From Halorussus salilacus (lineage in GTDB: Archaea > Halobacteriota > Halobacteria > Halobacteriales > Haladaptataceae), in assembly GCF_024138125.1 (NCBI RefSeq), contig NZ_CP099993.1, forward strand, positions 1,426,001 to 1,490,000: a DNA stretch of 64,000 nt. The letters run 5' to 3'. Positions 43,453 to 50,719 of this stretch are shown one piece after another. Both the position numbers and the translations under genes were made by a program. The notes under the pieces are model-generated. The model was not told where the DNA came from. It was given only the letters and a program-made list of their open reading frames with translations, and did no database searches. Positions within the stretch are counted from its first letter, which is position 1; each line of letters begins with the position of its first letter.

Positions 43453-43709
43453 AATCAGGTCCTCCGCGGCGGATGTAACCCACGGACTCTGAAAAGGCGC
43501 GCGACCGTTCACGGAACCCACGGGGCGTAATTCGGGCATTCGCTCGAACACGTCGGTCGGTTCGGGGCACCCCGGGTATCGTAAGCCGAGCGAGAAATGC
43601 GGGAATCGACCGCTAGGCCGTTTCACGTTCGGCCACGTCGTTCCGTTTCGTTCCGTTCGCGAGACCCGTTCGCGGTGGTTTTTTTGGGACCGCGGGAGAG
43701 AGTCACCAC

Positions 43710-45092
43710 ATGGAGACGCCGATTTCGTTCGGAACCGACGGCTGGCGAGCGACGCTGGACGAGTTCACCGCCCCTCGCGTCCGGATGGTCGGACAGGCGG
43801 TCGCCGACTACCTCCGAGAGGTCGAAGACCGCGACGGTGGCACCGTCGCGGTCGGCTACGACGCCCGCGAGACCTCGCGGGGGTTCGCCGAGGAACTGTG
43901 TCGCGTGCTGGCCGCCAACGGCTTCGACGCCCTGATTCCGCCCCGGGACTGCCCGACGCCACTCGCGGTCTGGACCGTCGCCGACCGCGACCTCGCTGGC
44001 GCACTCGTGGTGTCGGCCAGCCACAACCCCCCGAACTACAACGGCGTGAAGTTCTTCCCCCACGACGCCGCGCCCGCCCTGCCCGAGGTCACCGACGAGA
44101 TAATGGCCCGCATCGGCGAACCCCGCGCGCTCCCCGACGACGAGCAGGGGAGCGTCCGCGAGGAGGACCTGCTCGAACCCTACGCCGAGCACCTGTTCGA
44201 CCTCGTCGATGCCGACTTGGACGGTCTCGAAGTCGTCTACGACGCGATGCACGGGTCGGGCCGGGGATTCACCGACGAACTCCTCGAACGCGCCGGGGCC
44301 GACGTCGAGCGCCTGCGCTGCGAGCAGGACCCCGAGTTCGGCGGCACCAACCCCGAACCGAGCCCCGAGAACCTGCAGGGCCTCGTGGACGCGGTACGGG
44401 AGGGCGACGCCGACCTCGGCATCGCCAACGACGGCGACGCCGACCGCATCGCGCTCGTCACGCCCGAGCGGGGCTTCCTCGACGAGAACCTCTTCTTCGC
44501 GGCGACCTACGACTACCTGCTCGAAGACGACTCGGGTCCGGCGGTCCGGACCGTCTCGACCACCTTCCTCGTCGACCGCGTGGCCGAGGCCCACGGCGAG
44601 GAGGTCGTCGAGACCGCGGTCGGCTACAAGTGGGTCGCCGAGGCGATGGGCGACCACGACGCGCTCGTCGGCGGCGAGGAGTCCGGCGGCTTCTCCATCC
44701 GGGGCCACAACCGCGAGAAGGACGGCGTGCTGATGGCGCTACTCGCGGGGGCGGTCGAGAGCGAGCGCTCCTACGACGACCGAGTCGACGCCCTGCTCGC
44801 GGAGTTCGGCGAAATCCACCAGAGTAAGGTGAGCGTGGACTGTCCCGACGACCGCAAGGAGGGCGTCCTCTCGGACCTCGAAGCACGGCTCCCCGACGAG
44901 GTGGCGGGCGAGCACGTCGAGAACGTCAACACCACCGACGGATTCAAGATTCTGCTCGAAGACGGGTCGTGGTTGCTGGTCCGGCCCAGCGGCACGGAAC
45001 CCAAGATGCGGGTGTACGCGGAGGCGGCGAGCGCCGAGCGCGTCGAGGAACTGCTCGATGCGGGTCGGGGGCTGGTCGAGCCGCTGGTCTAG
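43710..45092 (+). CDS. Phosphoglucomutase/phosphomannomutase family protein
   Basis: A 460-residue alpha-D-phosphohexomutase. Motifs in order: FGTDGWRA at the N-terminus, the phosphoserine loop VVSASHNPPNYNGVKFF (Ser104 or so), the metal-binding NDGDADRIA, the sugar-binding GGEESGGFSIRGH, and the C-terminal phosphate-binding RPSGTEPKMRVY. All are intact. It isomerises hexose-1- and hexose-6-phosphates for glycan or compatible-solute precursors; glucose versus mannose preference cannot be decided. Start at 43710 follows a G+C-rich leader without a strong TATA. Haloarchaea usually have several paralogues. Confidence 0.92.
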   Translation: METPISFGTDGWRATLDEFTAPRVRMVGQAVADYLREVEDRDGGTVAVGYDARETSRGFAEELCRVLAANGFDALIPPRDCPTPLAVWTVADRDLAGALVVSASHNPPNYNGVKFFPHDAAPALPEVTDEIMARIGEPRALPDDEQGSVREEDLLEPYAEHLFDLVDADLDGLEVVYDAMHGSGRGFTDELLERAGADVERLRCEQDPEFGGTNPEPSPENLQGLVDAVREGDADLGIANDGDADRIALVTPERGFLDENLFFAATYDYLLEDDSGPAVRTVSTTFLVDRVAEAHGEEVVETAVGYKWVAEAMGDHDALVGGEESGGFSIRGHNREKDGVLMALLAGAVESERSYDDRVDALLAEFGEIHQSKVSVDCPDDRKEGVLSDLEARLPDEVAGEHVENVNTTDGFKILLEDGSWLLVRPSGTEPKMRVYAEAASAERVEELLDAGRGLVEPLV

Positions 45093-45173
45093 CCTCCGTA
45101 TTTACCGCCCTCTCTGTACGGTCTTCGCTAACCGGATACTGGATTGGAGGAGAAACCGCGAACGGAACCGGAA

Positions 45174-45281
45174 TTATCGGTCGAAAACGCGCGCTAAGAG
45201 GGCCGACCAGTCCGGACGATTCGTCCGGACACGGCCTTCCGACTCTTTCACTTCCTCCCGGTGGCGTTCGGCCTCAGACAT
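45174..45281 (-). CDS. Small leaderless ORF, 35 residues
   Basis: The reverse strand from 45281 reads MSEAERHREEVKESEGRVRT... and ends LLARVFDR before TAA at 45174. Support comes from a TTATATG box centred about 28 nt upstream of the ATG, exactly the leaderless-promoter spacing, and from a charged amphipathic sequence with GC-biased third positions. Inside it lies a 10-bp hairpin (45210-45230). No homology is recognised. It could be a real microprotein or the transcript could be a non-coding RNA. It would be divergent from nothing else nearby; the phosphohexomutase gene converges on it. Confidence 0.45.
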   Translation of the reverse strand: MSEAERHREEVKESEGRVRTNRPDWSALLARVFDR

Positions 45282-45376
45282 ATGTACAGATACGTATTTG
45301 GCGGACATATAACTTTGGTTCGCTCCCGACGGGGTCTCGCGCCGTGCGGAAAATCATGTGGCGCGTAACGCTATGT

Positions 45377-45991
45377 TTAGGATTTGACGACGGCAACGAA
45401 GAGCGAGAAACAGACTCCGACGAGACATCCGATAGCGAATGTGACTCCGAGAATCGCGTAGAAATCGAACGTTCGATTACTGATGAAAGACACGCCGCTA
45501 CCAGTCACGGAGACGACGGAGAGCACTAGCAAAGCCTGCGAAATGGAAAGGAGCGCCTTGTCCTTATTGAGTCTCGTATCGTTTCGGTCGATGTAGTTCG
45601 GATAGGTCTGTGCGAACGTAGAGAGCATTTCTTTCCGTCCGAACGTGGCCTGCTTGTTGATGTCCGAGACTTCGACTTCGGTCTCTATCTTAGTGTGGTA
45701 AATGGTCGCAAAAGCCGCGAACACGCTCAAAATTCCGAACAGGAGTCCCGCGTAGGTCAGGGGATTGTCGAGCGTTCCGAGAGCGGTTTGGTCGCGTTGA
45801 CGGGCGATATAGTAGGTGATTGCGGCGGCCACTCCGGAAAACGTGAACGCTACTCGAAGCAACGACATCGCTTTCCTGTCGATATGTTCCGCTTCACTCA
45901 CCTGTTCTGCGAGGGTCTCGTTCAGTTTTTCGTGCGTGAGCCGTAGCGAGTACAGAGAGTCATCGGCCGTCAGATGTTCGTCGTCGCTCAC
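45377..45991 (-). CDS. Four-helix membrane protein, PycTM/SLATT-like architecture
   Basis: A 204-residue protein. The N-terminal amphipathic helix (HLTADDSLYSLRLTHEKLNETLAEQ) leads into EHIDRKAMSLLRVAFTFSGVAAAITYYIA and a second helix LTYAGLLFGILSVFAAFATIYH; after about 50 hydrophilic residues two more helices close the protein (SISQALLVLSVVSVTGSG and FYAILGVTFAIGCLVGVCFSLFV). The D-x-K-A at the first helix and two helix pairs resemble PycTM/SLATT-type membrane effectors of nucleotide-sensing antiviral systems. The similarity is by eye only and no cyclase is adjacent. Base composition is A/T-richer than neighbours, so it is probably accessory DNA. Confidence 0.6.
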   Translation of the reverse strand: MSDDEHLTADDSLYSLRLTHEKLNETLAEQVSEAEHIDRKAMSLLRVAFTFSGVAAAITYYIARQRDQTALGTLDNPLTYAGLLFGILSVFAAFATIYHTKIETEVEVSDINKQATFGRKEMLSTFAQTYPNYIDRNDTRLNKDKALLSISQALLVLSVVSVTGSGVSFISNRTFDFYAILGVTFAIGCLVGVCFSLFVAVVKS

Positions 45992-46049
45992 GATCTATTT
46001 ATTACGTTCGTGATTGCGTATATAACCGTTCGCACTCGGGATTAGCGCT

Positions 46050-46250
46050 CTACTCCTCGGTCCCGAAGTCCAGCACGCCGCCCGGGTTCGCGTAGTAGAC
46101 GTACGCCAGCGCCGCGCCGAGCGCCATCAGCAGGACGCCCAGCAGGTCGCCGAGGTCGGCGGCGAACCCGTCGGCGAACGTGACGTACCCGATGGCGAGC
46201 ACGAATCCCGACCAGATGACCGCGAGTCGGTTGCGTCGCTTCTGCTCCAT
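46050..46250 (-). CDS. Small two-helix membrane protein
   Basis: A 66-residue protein: basic start MEQKRRNRL, helix AVIWSGFVLAIGYVTFADGF, and helix LGDLLGVLLMALGAALAYVYYA with an acidic tail. No family recognised. The ATG at 46250 is 25 bp after the stop of the GNAT gene on the same strand, so it may be the last gene of the SAMP2-peroxiredoxin/GNAT transcript. Confidence 0.65.
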   Translation of the reverse strand: MEQKRRNRLAVIWSGFVLAIGYVTFADGFAADLGDLLGVLLMALGAALAYVYYANPGGVLDFGTEE

Positions 46251-46275
46251 GGTCGGACTTCGGACACCGAGCGGT

Positions 46276-46818
46276 TCAGCCTTCGGTTTCGAGGACGCCC
46301 CGGAGTCGGTCGCTCTCCTCGCCTCCGACCGGAGCCACCTCGAACCCAAGCGACTCGTAGAAGGGCCGGACGTTCGGGTCGAACTCGGCGGTGAGTCGGG
46401 GGTGGCGCTCGGCGGCCGTTCGGACCAGTTCGGCACCGATTCCCCGCCCGCGCCGGGAGCGTCGAACCGCCACGGCGTCGACGCGCGCGTCGACGCCGCG
46501 GCGGTCCGAGTCGCGGGTCCGACCGAGAGGGACCAGCACGAGCGCGCCGAGAATCGGGGCGTCGCGTCGGTCCTGCCCGGCGTCCTCGTCGCCTCGCGGT
46601 TCCACCGCTCGGCGTTCCGAGGCGTCTCCGCGAGCGACGCTCGCGGCGGCTCGGGAGTGCTCGTCTCTCCCGGCGCTTCGCGCCTCGCTCGCGACCAGCG
46701 CGTCCCCCGCCGCTATCCGCTCGGAGAGGTCCTCGCCGACTTCCAGCATCGCGGCGTCCAGCACCCGACGAATCCCGAGTCGGTCGCCGGGTGTCGCCTC
46801 GCGGACTCGAACGCTCAT
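46276..46818 (-). CDS. GNAT family N-acetyltransferase with variable insertion
   Basis: A 180-residue GNAT protein. The N-terminal MSVRVREATPGDRLGIRRVLDAAMLEV and the acetyl-CoA loop RRSRRGRGIGAELVRTAAERHPRLTAEFDPNVRPFYESLGF are typical. Between them, residues about 46-86 form an unusual Arg/Asp/Gly-rich low-complexity insertion, in which an 8-bp perfect hairpin (46628-46646) lies; normal GNATs have a short strand-turn there. The start codon overlaps the stop of the SAMP2-peroxiredoxin gene (ATGA at 46815-46818), so the two are translationally coupled. Substrate unknown; protein or small-molecule acetylation are equally possible. Confidence 0.8.
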   Translation of the reverse strand: MSVRVREATPGDRLGIRRVLDAAMLEVGEDLSERIAAGDALVASEARSAGRDEHSRAAASVARGDASERRAVEPRGDEDAGQDRRDAPILGALVLVPLGRTRDSDRRGVDARVDAVAVRRSRRGRGIGAELVRTAAERHPRLTAEFDPNVRPFYESLGFEVAPVGGEESDRLRGVLETEG

Positions 46819-47642
46819 TCGTCGGCGAGCATCCGGTCGACCATCGCCAGCACGTCGTCGACCGAAGGCCGGTCGCCGGGCGAGTCGCCGCGGTGGACCG
46901 CGTACAGTTGCGGGTCGTCGCGTACGTCGAGAATCGCGACCTGCGGCATCCGGCCCGCGAGGTCGATGCGCTTGCCGAGCGCCCCGAACCGCACCGGCTG
47001 GCCGTACCGGTCGGCGACGCGCGTGTCCTCGTCTGCAACGAGGGCGAAGGGGAGGTGATACTTCTCCTGCCACTTCTCGGCTTTCGCCTTCGACTCGGGC
47101 AGGACCGAGACGACCGCGGCGTGTCTGTCGCGGAACTCGTCGTAGCGGTCGGCGACCGCTTGGACCTGCTCGCGGCAGTTCCGACAGTGGTAGTCGCGCT
47201 GGAAGAACAGGACGACCGCGTCGTTTCGGGGCGTCGTCTCGCGGCGCGGCGCGGGCCGACCGACGCCGTCGGTCGGCCCCGCCGCGAGGTCGGCCAGCGA
47301 GAGCGGGTCCGGGCCGGTCCCCGCGTTCGGGAGTTCGAAGTCGAGGTCCGAGACCCCCAGCGCGTCCCGCTCGCGGTCGAACTCGGGCACGGGTCCGGTG
47401 TCGGCCTCGTCGCCCGCCGCGAGGCCGGTTCCCGCTTCGTCGTCGCTACCGCCCTTGATGAGTCGAAGCACTTTGACGTGGTCGGTCTCGACCGGCTGGT
47501 CCTCGGGCACCGGTCGGCCCTCGACCATCACAGACACCTCGTGGGGGCTGAGGCCCACCTCCGCGAGGAGGTCGGCGTAGGTCGGGTCCTCGACTTCGAG
47601 GTCGTGGCTCCCCTCGCCGACGACCTCGACGGTCACGTTCAT
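46815..47642 (-). CDS. SAMP2-like ubiquitin-like domain fused to a peroxiredoxin-like domain
   Basis: A 275-residue protein. Residues 1-65 (MNVTVEVVGEGSHDL... to VLRLIKGG) match, from memory, the small archaeal modifier SAMP2, a beta-grasp ubiquitin-like protein normally of 66 residues ending in diglycine (here Gly64-Gly65). After an acidic linker (about 66-95) a thioredoxin/peroxiredoxin fold begins (DLDFELPNAGTGPDPLSL), with VVLFFQRDYHCRNCREQVQAVADRYDEF holding Cys153 and Cys156 (CxxC). Thus the modifier is followed by more protein after GG. In one reading frame shift a TAG follows GG directly and a GTG opens the second domain 50 bp on, so two genes fused by one indel is an alternative. ATGA-coupled to the GNAT gene. 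Confidence 0.8.
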   Translation of the reverse strand: MNVTVEVVGEGSHDLEVEDPTYADLLAEVGLSPHEVSVMVEGRPVPEDQPVETDHVKVLRLIKGGSDDEAGTGLAAGDEADTGPVPEFDRERDALGVSDLDFELPNAGTGPDPLSLADLAAGPTDGVGRPAPRRETTPRNDAVVLFFQRDYHCRNCREQVQAVADRYDEFRDRHAAVVSVLPESKAKAEKWQEKYHLPFALVADEDTRVADRYGQPVRFGALGKRIDLAGRMPQVAILDVRDDPQLYAVHRGDSPGDRPSVDDVLAMVDRMLADE

Positions 47643-47865
47643 GGGAGTTGGTTTCGGCGCGCGGGTGGTAAGCGTGTCGGGGATTTCTCGGATTCGTCAA
47701 GACGGGGGAATTGGAGGGACGTGGCCGGTCAGAAGGCCCTCGTTCGCACTGAAACTGGAACGGCGGAGTCAGCAACAGCCAGAAAGCCCCCGCCCGGAGG
47801 ACGATTCACCGGCCGTGTCGTGGCGGTTGGTCAGTCGGCACGAAATCCACCAAGTACGCCCCGGG

Positions 47866-48921
47866 CTACGGCATATCGGAGCCGGTCGGCGCGCCGGTCC
47901 GGCGCGCCGACCGGCGATTCCGGTACCGGTTCCGGATGCCCAGCGCGAGCGCGCCGAGGCCGACGAGCAGGACGAGGAAGCTGACCAGACCGCCGAGGAA
48001 GGGGACGCGACCGACGAGGGCGACGCCCACCACCCCGACGACGAGCGCGAGCCACCGGCTCCCGGCGTCGGCCAGCGAGACGAGCCACGTCCCGACCGCG
48101 AACGAGCCGTACACGGTCCCCAGCCAGAGCGCCACCGCGTACAGCAACGCGCCGAACAGCGACAGCGGGATGCCGACGATGGTGATGGCGAGCAGGACGA
48201 GCGCGACCGGGACGGCCACGAACAGCAGGAGTCCGACTCCCCCGGTGCGGACCGGGTCGTCGACGGCGCGCGCCGCGAGGTCGTCGGAGAACGCGGGGAA
48301 CACGAGCAGGACGACCGCGCCGAGCAGGAGGTTGACCAGCACGCCGTACGCCCAGCCGAGCCACCCCGGGACGACGGGCCCCGTGACGCCGACCTCCAGG
48401 TCGTCGCTCTCGCGAACCTCGCCGCCGACGCTCGCGCCCTCCGCGAGGTCGAGATCGCCGCCGTACACGAGGTCGCCCCCGACGCTCGCGGTGGACGCGA
48501 CGGTGACGGTCCCCGCCCCGAGGCGGGCGTCTTCGCCGACCTCGCCTTCGAGGGCGACGTTGCCCGCGGCAGCCTCCAGTTCCCCGCCGACTCGCGCTCC
48601 GTCTTCGAGGAAGACGTTCCCGCCGACCGCGTTGGCGTCGCCCGTCACGGTCCCGTTGAGTCGGACGTTGCCAGCGAACCCGTCGAAGTCGCCGCCGACC
48701 TCGCCGTCGACGCGGACGTTTCCGGCGAAGACCGTCAGGTCGCCCTCGACCGTCCCGCGAATCACGGCGGTCCCCGCGAAAATCGTCAGGTCGTCCTCGA
48801 CGGTCTCGTCGGCCTCGACAACGACGGTGCCGCCCGTCCGGGTCTCCTCGGCCGCGACCGGCGCGGGCACGGCCGCGAGCAACAGGACCGCGACGAGGAG
48901 GAGGGCGAAGGCTCGTTTCAT
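47866..48921 (-). CDS. Polymer-forming (bactofilin-like) membrane protein
   Basis: A 351-residue exported membrane protein. A signal peptide (MKRAFALLLVAVLLLAAVPAPVAAE, 1-25) is followed by a right-handed beta-helix of short Gly/Val/Asp repeats (for example TIFAGTAVIRGTVEGDLTVFAGNVRVDGEV), residues about 30-170, as in the bactofilin/polymer-forming cytoskeletal family. Then come about four to five transmembrane helices (about 180-335) and a basic tail (RNRYRNRRSARRTG). Haloarchaea have many of these, of unknown role in the cell surface. Near the stop a 17-bp perfect hairpin (47881-47915) lies within the coding sequence and encodes part of the basic tail. Confidence 0.86.
   Translation of the reverse strand: MKRAFALLLVAVLLLAAVPAPVAAEETRTGGTVVVEADETVEDDLTIFAGTAVIRGTVEGDLTVFAGNVRVDGEVGGDFDGFAGNVRLNGTVTGDANAVGGNVFLEDGARVGGELEAAAGNVALEGEVGEDARLGAGTVTVASTASVGGDLVYGGDLDLAEGASVGGEVRESDDLEVGVTGPVVPGWLGWAYGVLVNLLLGAVVLLVFPAFSDDLAARAVDDPVRTGGVGLLLFVAVPVALVLLAITIVGIPLSLFGALLYAVALWLGTVYGSFAVGTWLVSLADAGSRWLALVVGVVGVALVGRVPFLGGLVSFLVLLVGLGALALGIRNRYRNRRSARRTGAPTGSDMP
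47881..47915. repeat. 17-bp perfect inverted repeat inside a gene's 3' end
   Basis: Arms 47881-47897 and 47899-47915 pair exactly around one T. It overlaps the last codons of the bactofilin-like gene (stop at 47866-47868), a position that would serve as terminator while remaining translatable. Confidence 0.85.
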
Positions 48922-49095
48922 ACCGCACGTATCGACAGTTCGATAGAAAACGATTTCGCCGGTATCGCCGCTTACTTCGAGTAAGCGCGTCTTATACGGG
49001 CCGTAACTTCGATTCCGGGGTCCGAGGACCGTCGCCGTCGCTCCTCGCCGGGGGACCTCGCGGGCTTTAAGACCGGCAAGCGCCTCGTGTGTCAC

Positions 49096-50109
49096 ATGAG
49101 CGAGGTCGAGAGCGAGGCCGAAGACGAGGCCGACGAGGCACCCGACGCGCCCGAGCCGGGACGACAGGAGGTCTGGATAGAGAAGTACCGCCCCCAGACC
49201 TTGGACGAGGTGGCGGGCCACGACGACATCACCGCGCGCCTGAAGCGCTACGTCGAGCGCGACGACCTGCCCCACCTGCTGTTCTCGGGGCCGGCGGGCG
49301 TCGGGAAGACGACCTCCGCCACGGCCATCGCCAAGGAACTCTACGGCGACGACTGGGAGGGGAACTTCCTCGAACTCAACGCATCCGACCAGCGCGGCAT
49401 CGACGTGGTCCGGGACCGCATCAAGAACTTCGCGCGGTCGTCGTTCGGGGGCCACGACTACCGAATCATCTTCCTCGACGAGGCCGACTCCCTCACGAGC
49501 GACGCCCAGTCAGCGTTGCGCCGGACGATGGAGCAGTTCTCCGCGAACACGCGGTTCATCCTGTCGTGCAACTACTCCTCGAAGATCATCGACCCCATCC
49601 AGTCGCGCTGCGCGACCTTCCGGTTCGGCCCCATCGACGACGAGGGCGTGGCCGACCAGATTCGGAAGATCGCGGCCGAGGAGGACATCGAGACCACCGA
49701 GGACGGCATCGACGCGCTCGTCTACGCCGCCGACGGCGACATGCGCAAGGCCATCAACGCCCTGCAGGCCGCCGCGGTGATGGGCGAGGTCGTCGACGAG
49801 GAGGCGGTCTACACCATCACCAGCACGGCCCGTCCCGAGGAGATCGAGGAGATGGTGCGCCACGCGTTCGACGGCGACTTCAGCAAGGCCCGCTCGGTCC
49901 TCGACGACCTGCTCACTAACAAGGGGATGGCGGGCGGCGACATCATCGACCAGCTCCACCGTTCTGTCTGGGAGTTCGACCTCGACGACGAGGCCGCGGT
50001 CCGGCTGATGGACCGCGTGGGCGAGGTGGATTACCGCATCACCGAGGGCGCGAACGAGCGCGTCCAGCTGGAGGCCCTGCTGGCGTCGCTGTCGCTCGAA
50101 GACCGTTAG
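49096..50109 (+). CDS. rfcS: Replication factor C small subunit
   Basis: A 337-residue clamp-loader AAA+ ATPase that, with a large subunit, opens PCNA. Walker [10 protein letters not shown] is at 65-73, Walker [27 protein letters not shown] follows at about residue 125, SRC motif [11 protein letters not shown] (arginine finger) and a helical C-terminal collar. An acidic N-terminal extension ([20 protein letters not shown]) precedes the [13 protein letters not shown] box VIII start. No intein is present, although rfc genes are frequent intein sites. A GCTTTAAG box about 28 nt upstream supports ATG 49096. Confidence 0.94.
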   Translation: MSEVESEAEDEADEAPDAPEPGRQEVWIEKYRPQTLDEVAGHDDITARLKRYVERDDLPHLLFSGPAGVGKTTSATAIAKELYGDDWEGNFLELNASDQRGIDVVRDRIKNFARSSFGGHDYRIIFLDEADSLTSDAQSALRRTMEQFSANTRFILSCNYSSKIIDPIQSRCATFRFGPIDDEGVADQIRKIAAEEDIETTEDGIDALVYAADGDMRKAINALQAAAVMGEVVDEEAVYTITSTARPEEIEEMVRHAFDGDFSKARSVLDDLLTNKGMAGGDIIDQLHRSVWEFDLDDEAAVRLMDRVGEVDYRITEGANERVQLEALLASLSLEDR

Positions 50110-50261
50110 CCCGCGGCTTCCCGCGAGCAATCGGGCGTTTCGTCGGCGGTCGGATTCGCGAGAGCAGTCGGCGGCGCGAAAACCCCGCGTTGTACCGTAA
50201 AACGGTCCGAAACGGCCGCCCCGCTTATACCTCCGTCTCCCGTATCTGGGCCAGAGTTACT

Positions 50262-50444
50262 ATGGGACGCTATCCGCGAGAGGCCCGGGACGCGCGCATG
50301 AAGTGTATCGAGTGCAACGCGCCCGTGGTCGAGACGGTCGAGGGGTCGTACGCCTGCGTGAGTTGCGGGTCGTCGCCGATCAGTTCGCGGTCCGGGGAGA
50401 GTCGGCCGACGACCGAGGACGCCGTCACGACGGCCGACGACTGA
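50262..50444 (+). CDS. Small zinc-finger protein
   Basis: A 60-residue protein (or 48 residues from ATG 50298). [22 protein letters not shown] gives two CxxC pairs of a zinc ribbon, followed by a Ser/Thr/Asp-rich tail ending TTADD. A CTTATAC box at 50224-50230 lies about 30 nt from ATG 50262, favouring the longer form; the shorter form begins directly at MKCIECN. Function unknown. It is followed after 16 bp by the hairpin and repeat block upstream of alaS. Confidence 0.72.
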   Translation: MGRYPREARDARMKCIECNAPVVETVEGSYACVSCGSSPISSRSGESRPTTEDAVTTADD

Positions 50445-50460
50445 GGACGGTTTCTACCCC

Positions 50461-50499
50461 GCGGTCGCCGCGAGCGACTCGGTCGCTCGCGGCGACCGC
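50461..50499. repeat. 18-bp perfect hairpin, left flank of the tandem array
   Basis: Arms 50461-50478 and 50482-50499 pair exactly around TCG. It starts 16 bp after the small zinc-finger gene's stop codon and abuts the tandem array. Confidence 0.88.
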
Positions 50500-50501
50500 A
50501 A

Positions 50502-50643
50502 CGAGACGGAGCGGACTCGATACCGAGGCGGAGACCGACCCGACGCCGAGGCGGAGACCGACCCGACGCCGAGGCGGAGACCGACCCGACGCCGAGCCAA
50601 ATTCGACTCGATACCGAGACGAAGACCGACTCGACACCGAGCT
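50502..50643. repeat. Tandem array of about seven 22-23 bp units upstream of alaS
   Basis: Units starting CGAG begin at 50502, 50524, 50547, 50570, 50593, 50615 and 50638, a period of 22-23 bp. The central three copies are identical over CGAGGCGGAGACCGACCCGA; flanking ones diverge (for example CGAGACGAAGACCGACTCGA). The period is not a multiple of three and no frame is open across it with good codon use, so it is non-coding. Confidence 0.85.
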
Positions 50644-50680
50644 GCAACCGGGTTGGGCGCATCGCGCCCAACCCGGTTGC
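50644..50680. repeat. 17-bp perfect hairpin, right flank of the tandem array
   Basis: Arms 50644-50660 and 50664-50680 pair exactly around ATC. It ends 40 bp before the alaS ATG, immediately upstream of the presumed TATA (GTTTTACG, about 50687-50694). Confidence 0.88.
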
Positions 50681-50719
50681 GGAACTGTTTTACGCTCTCG
50701 TTGGCGAAATACGAACAAT

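Noticed and set aside
49096-50109. Intein in the clamp-loader gene
   Set aside because: The gene is uninterrupted and of normal length.
50502-50643. CRISPR-like array upstream of alaS
   Set aside because: Repeat units are contiguous with no unique spacers, and there are no cas genes.
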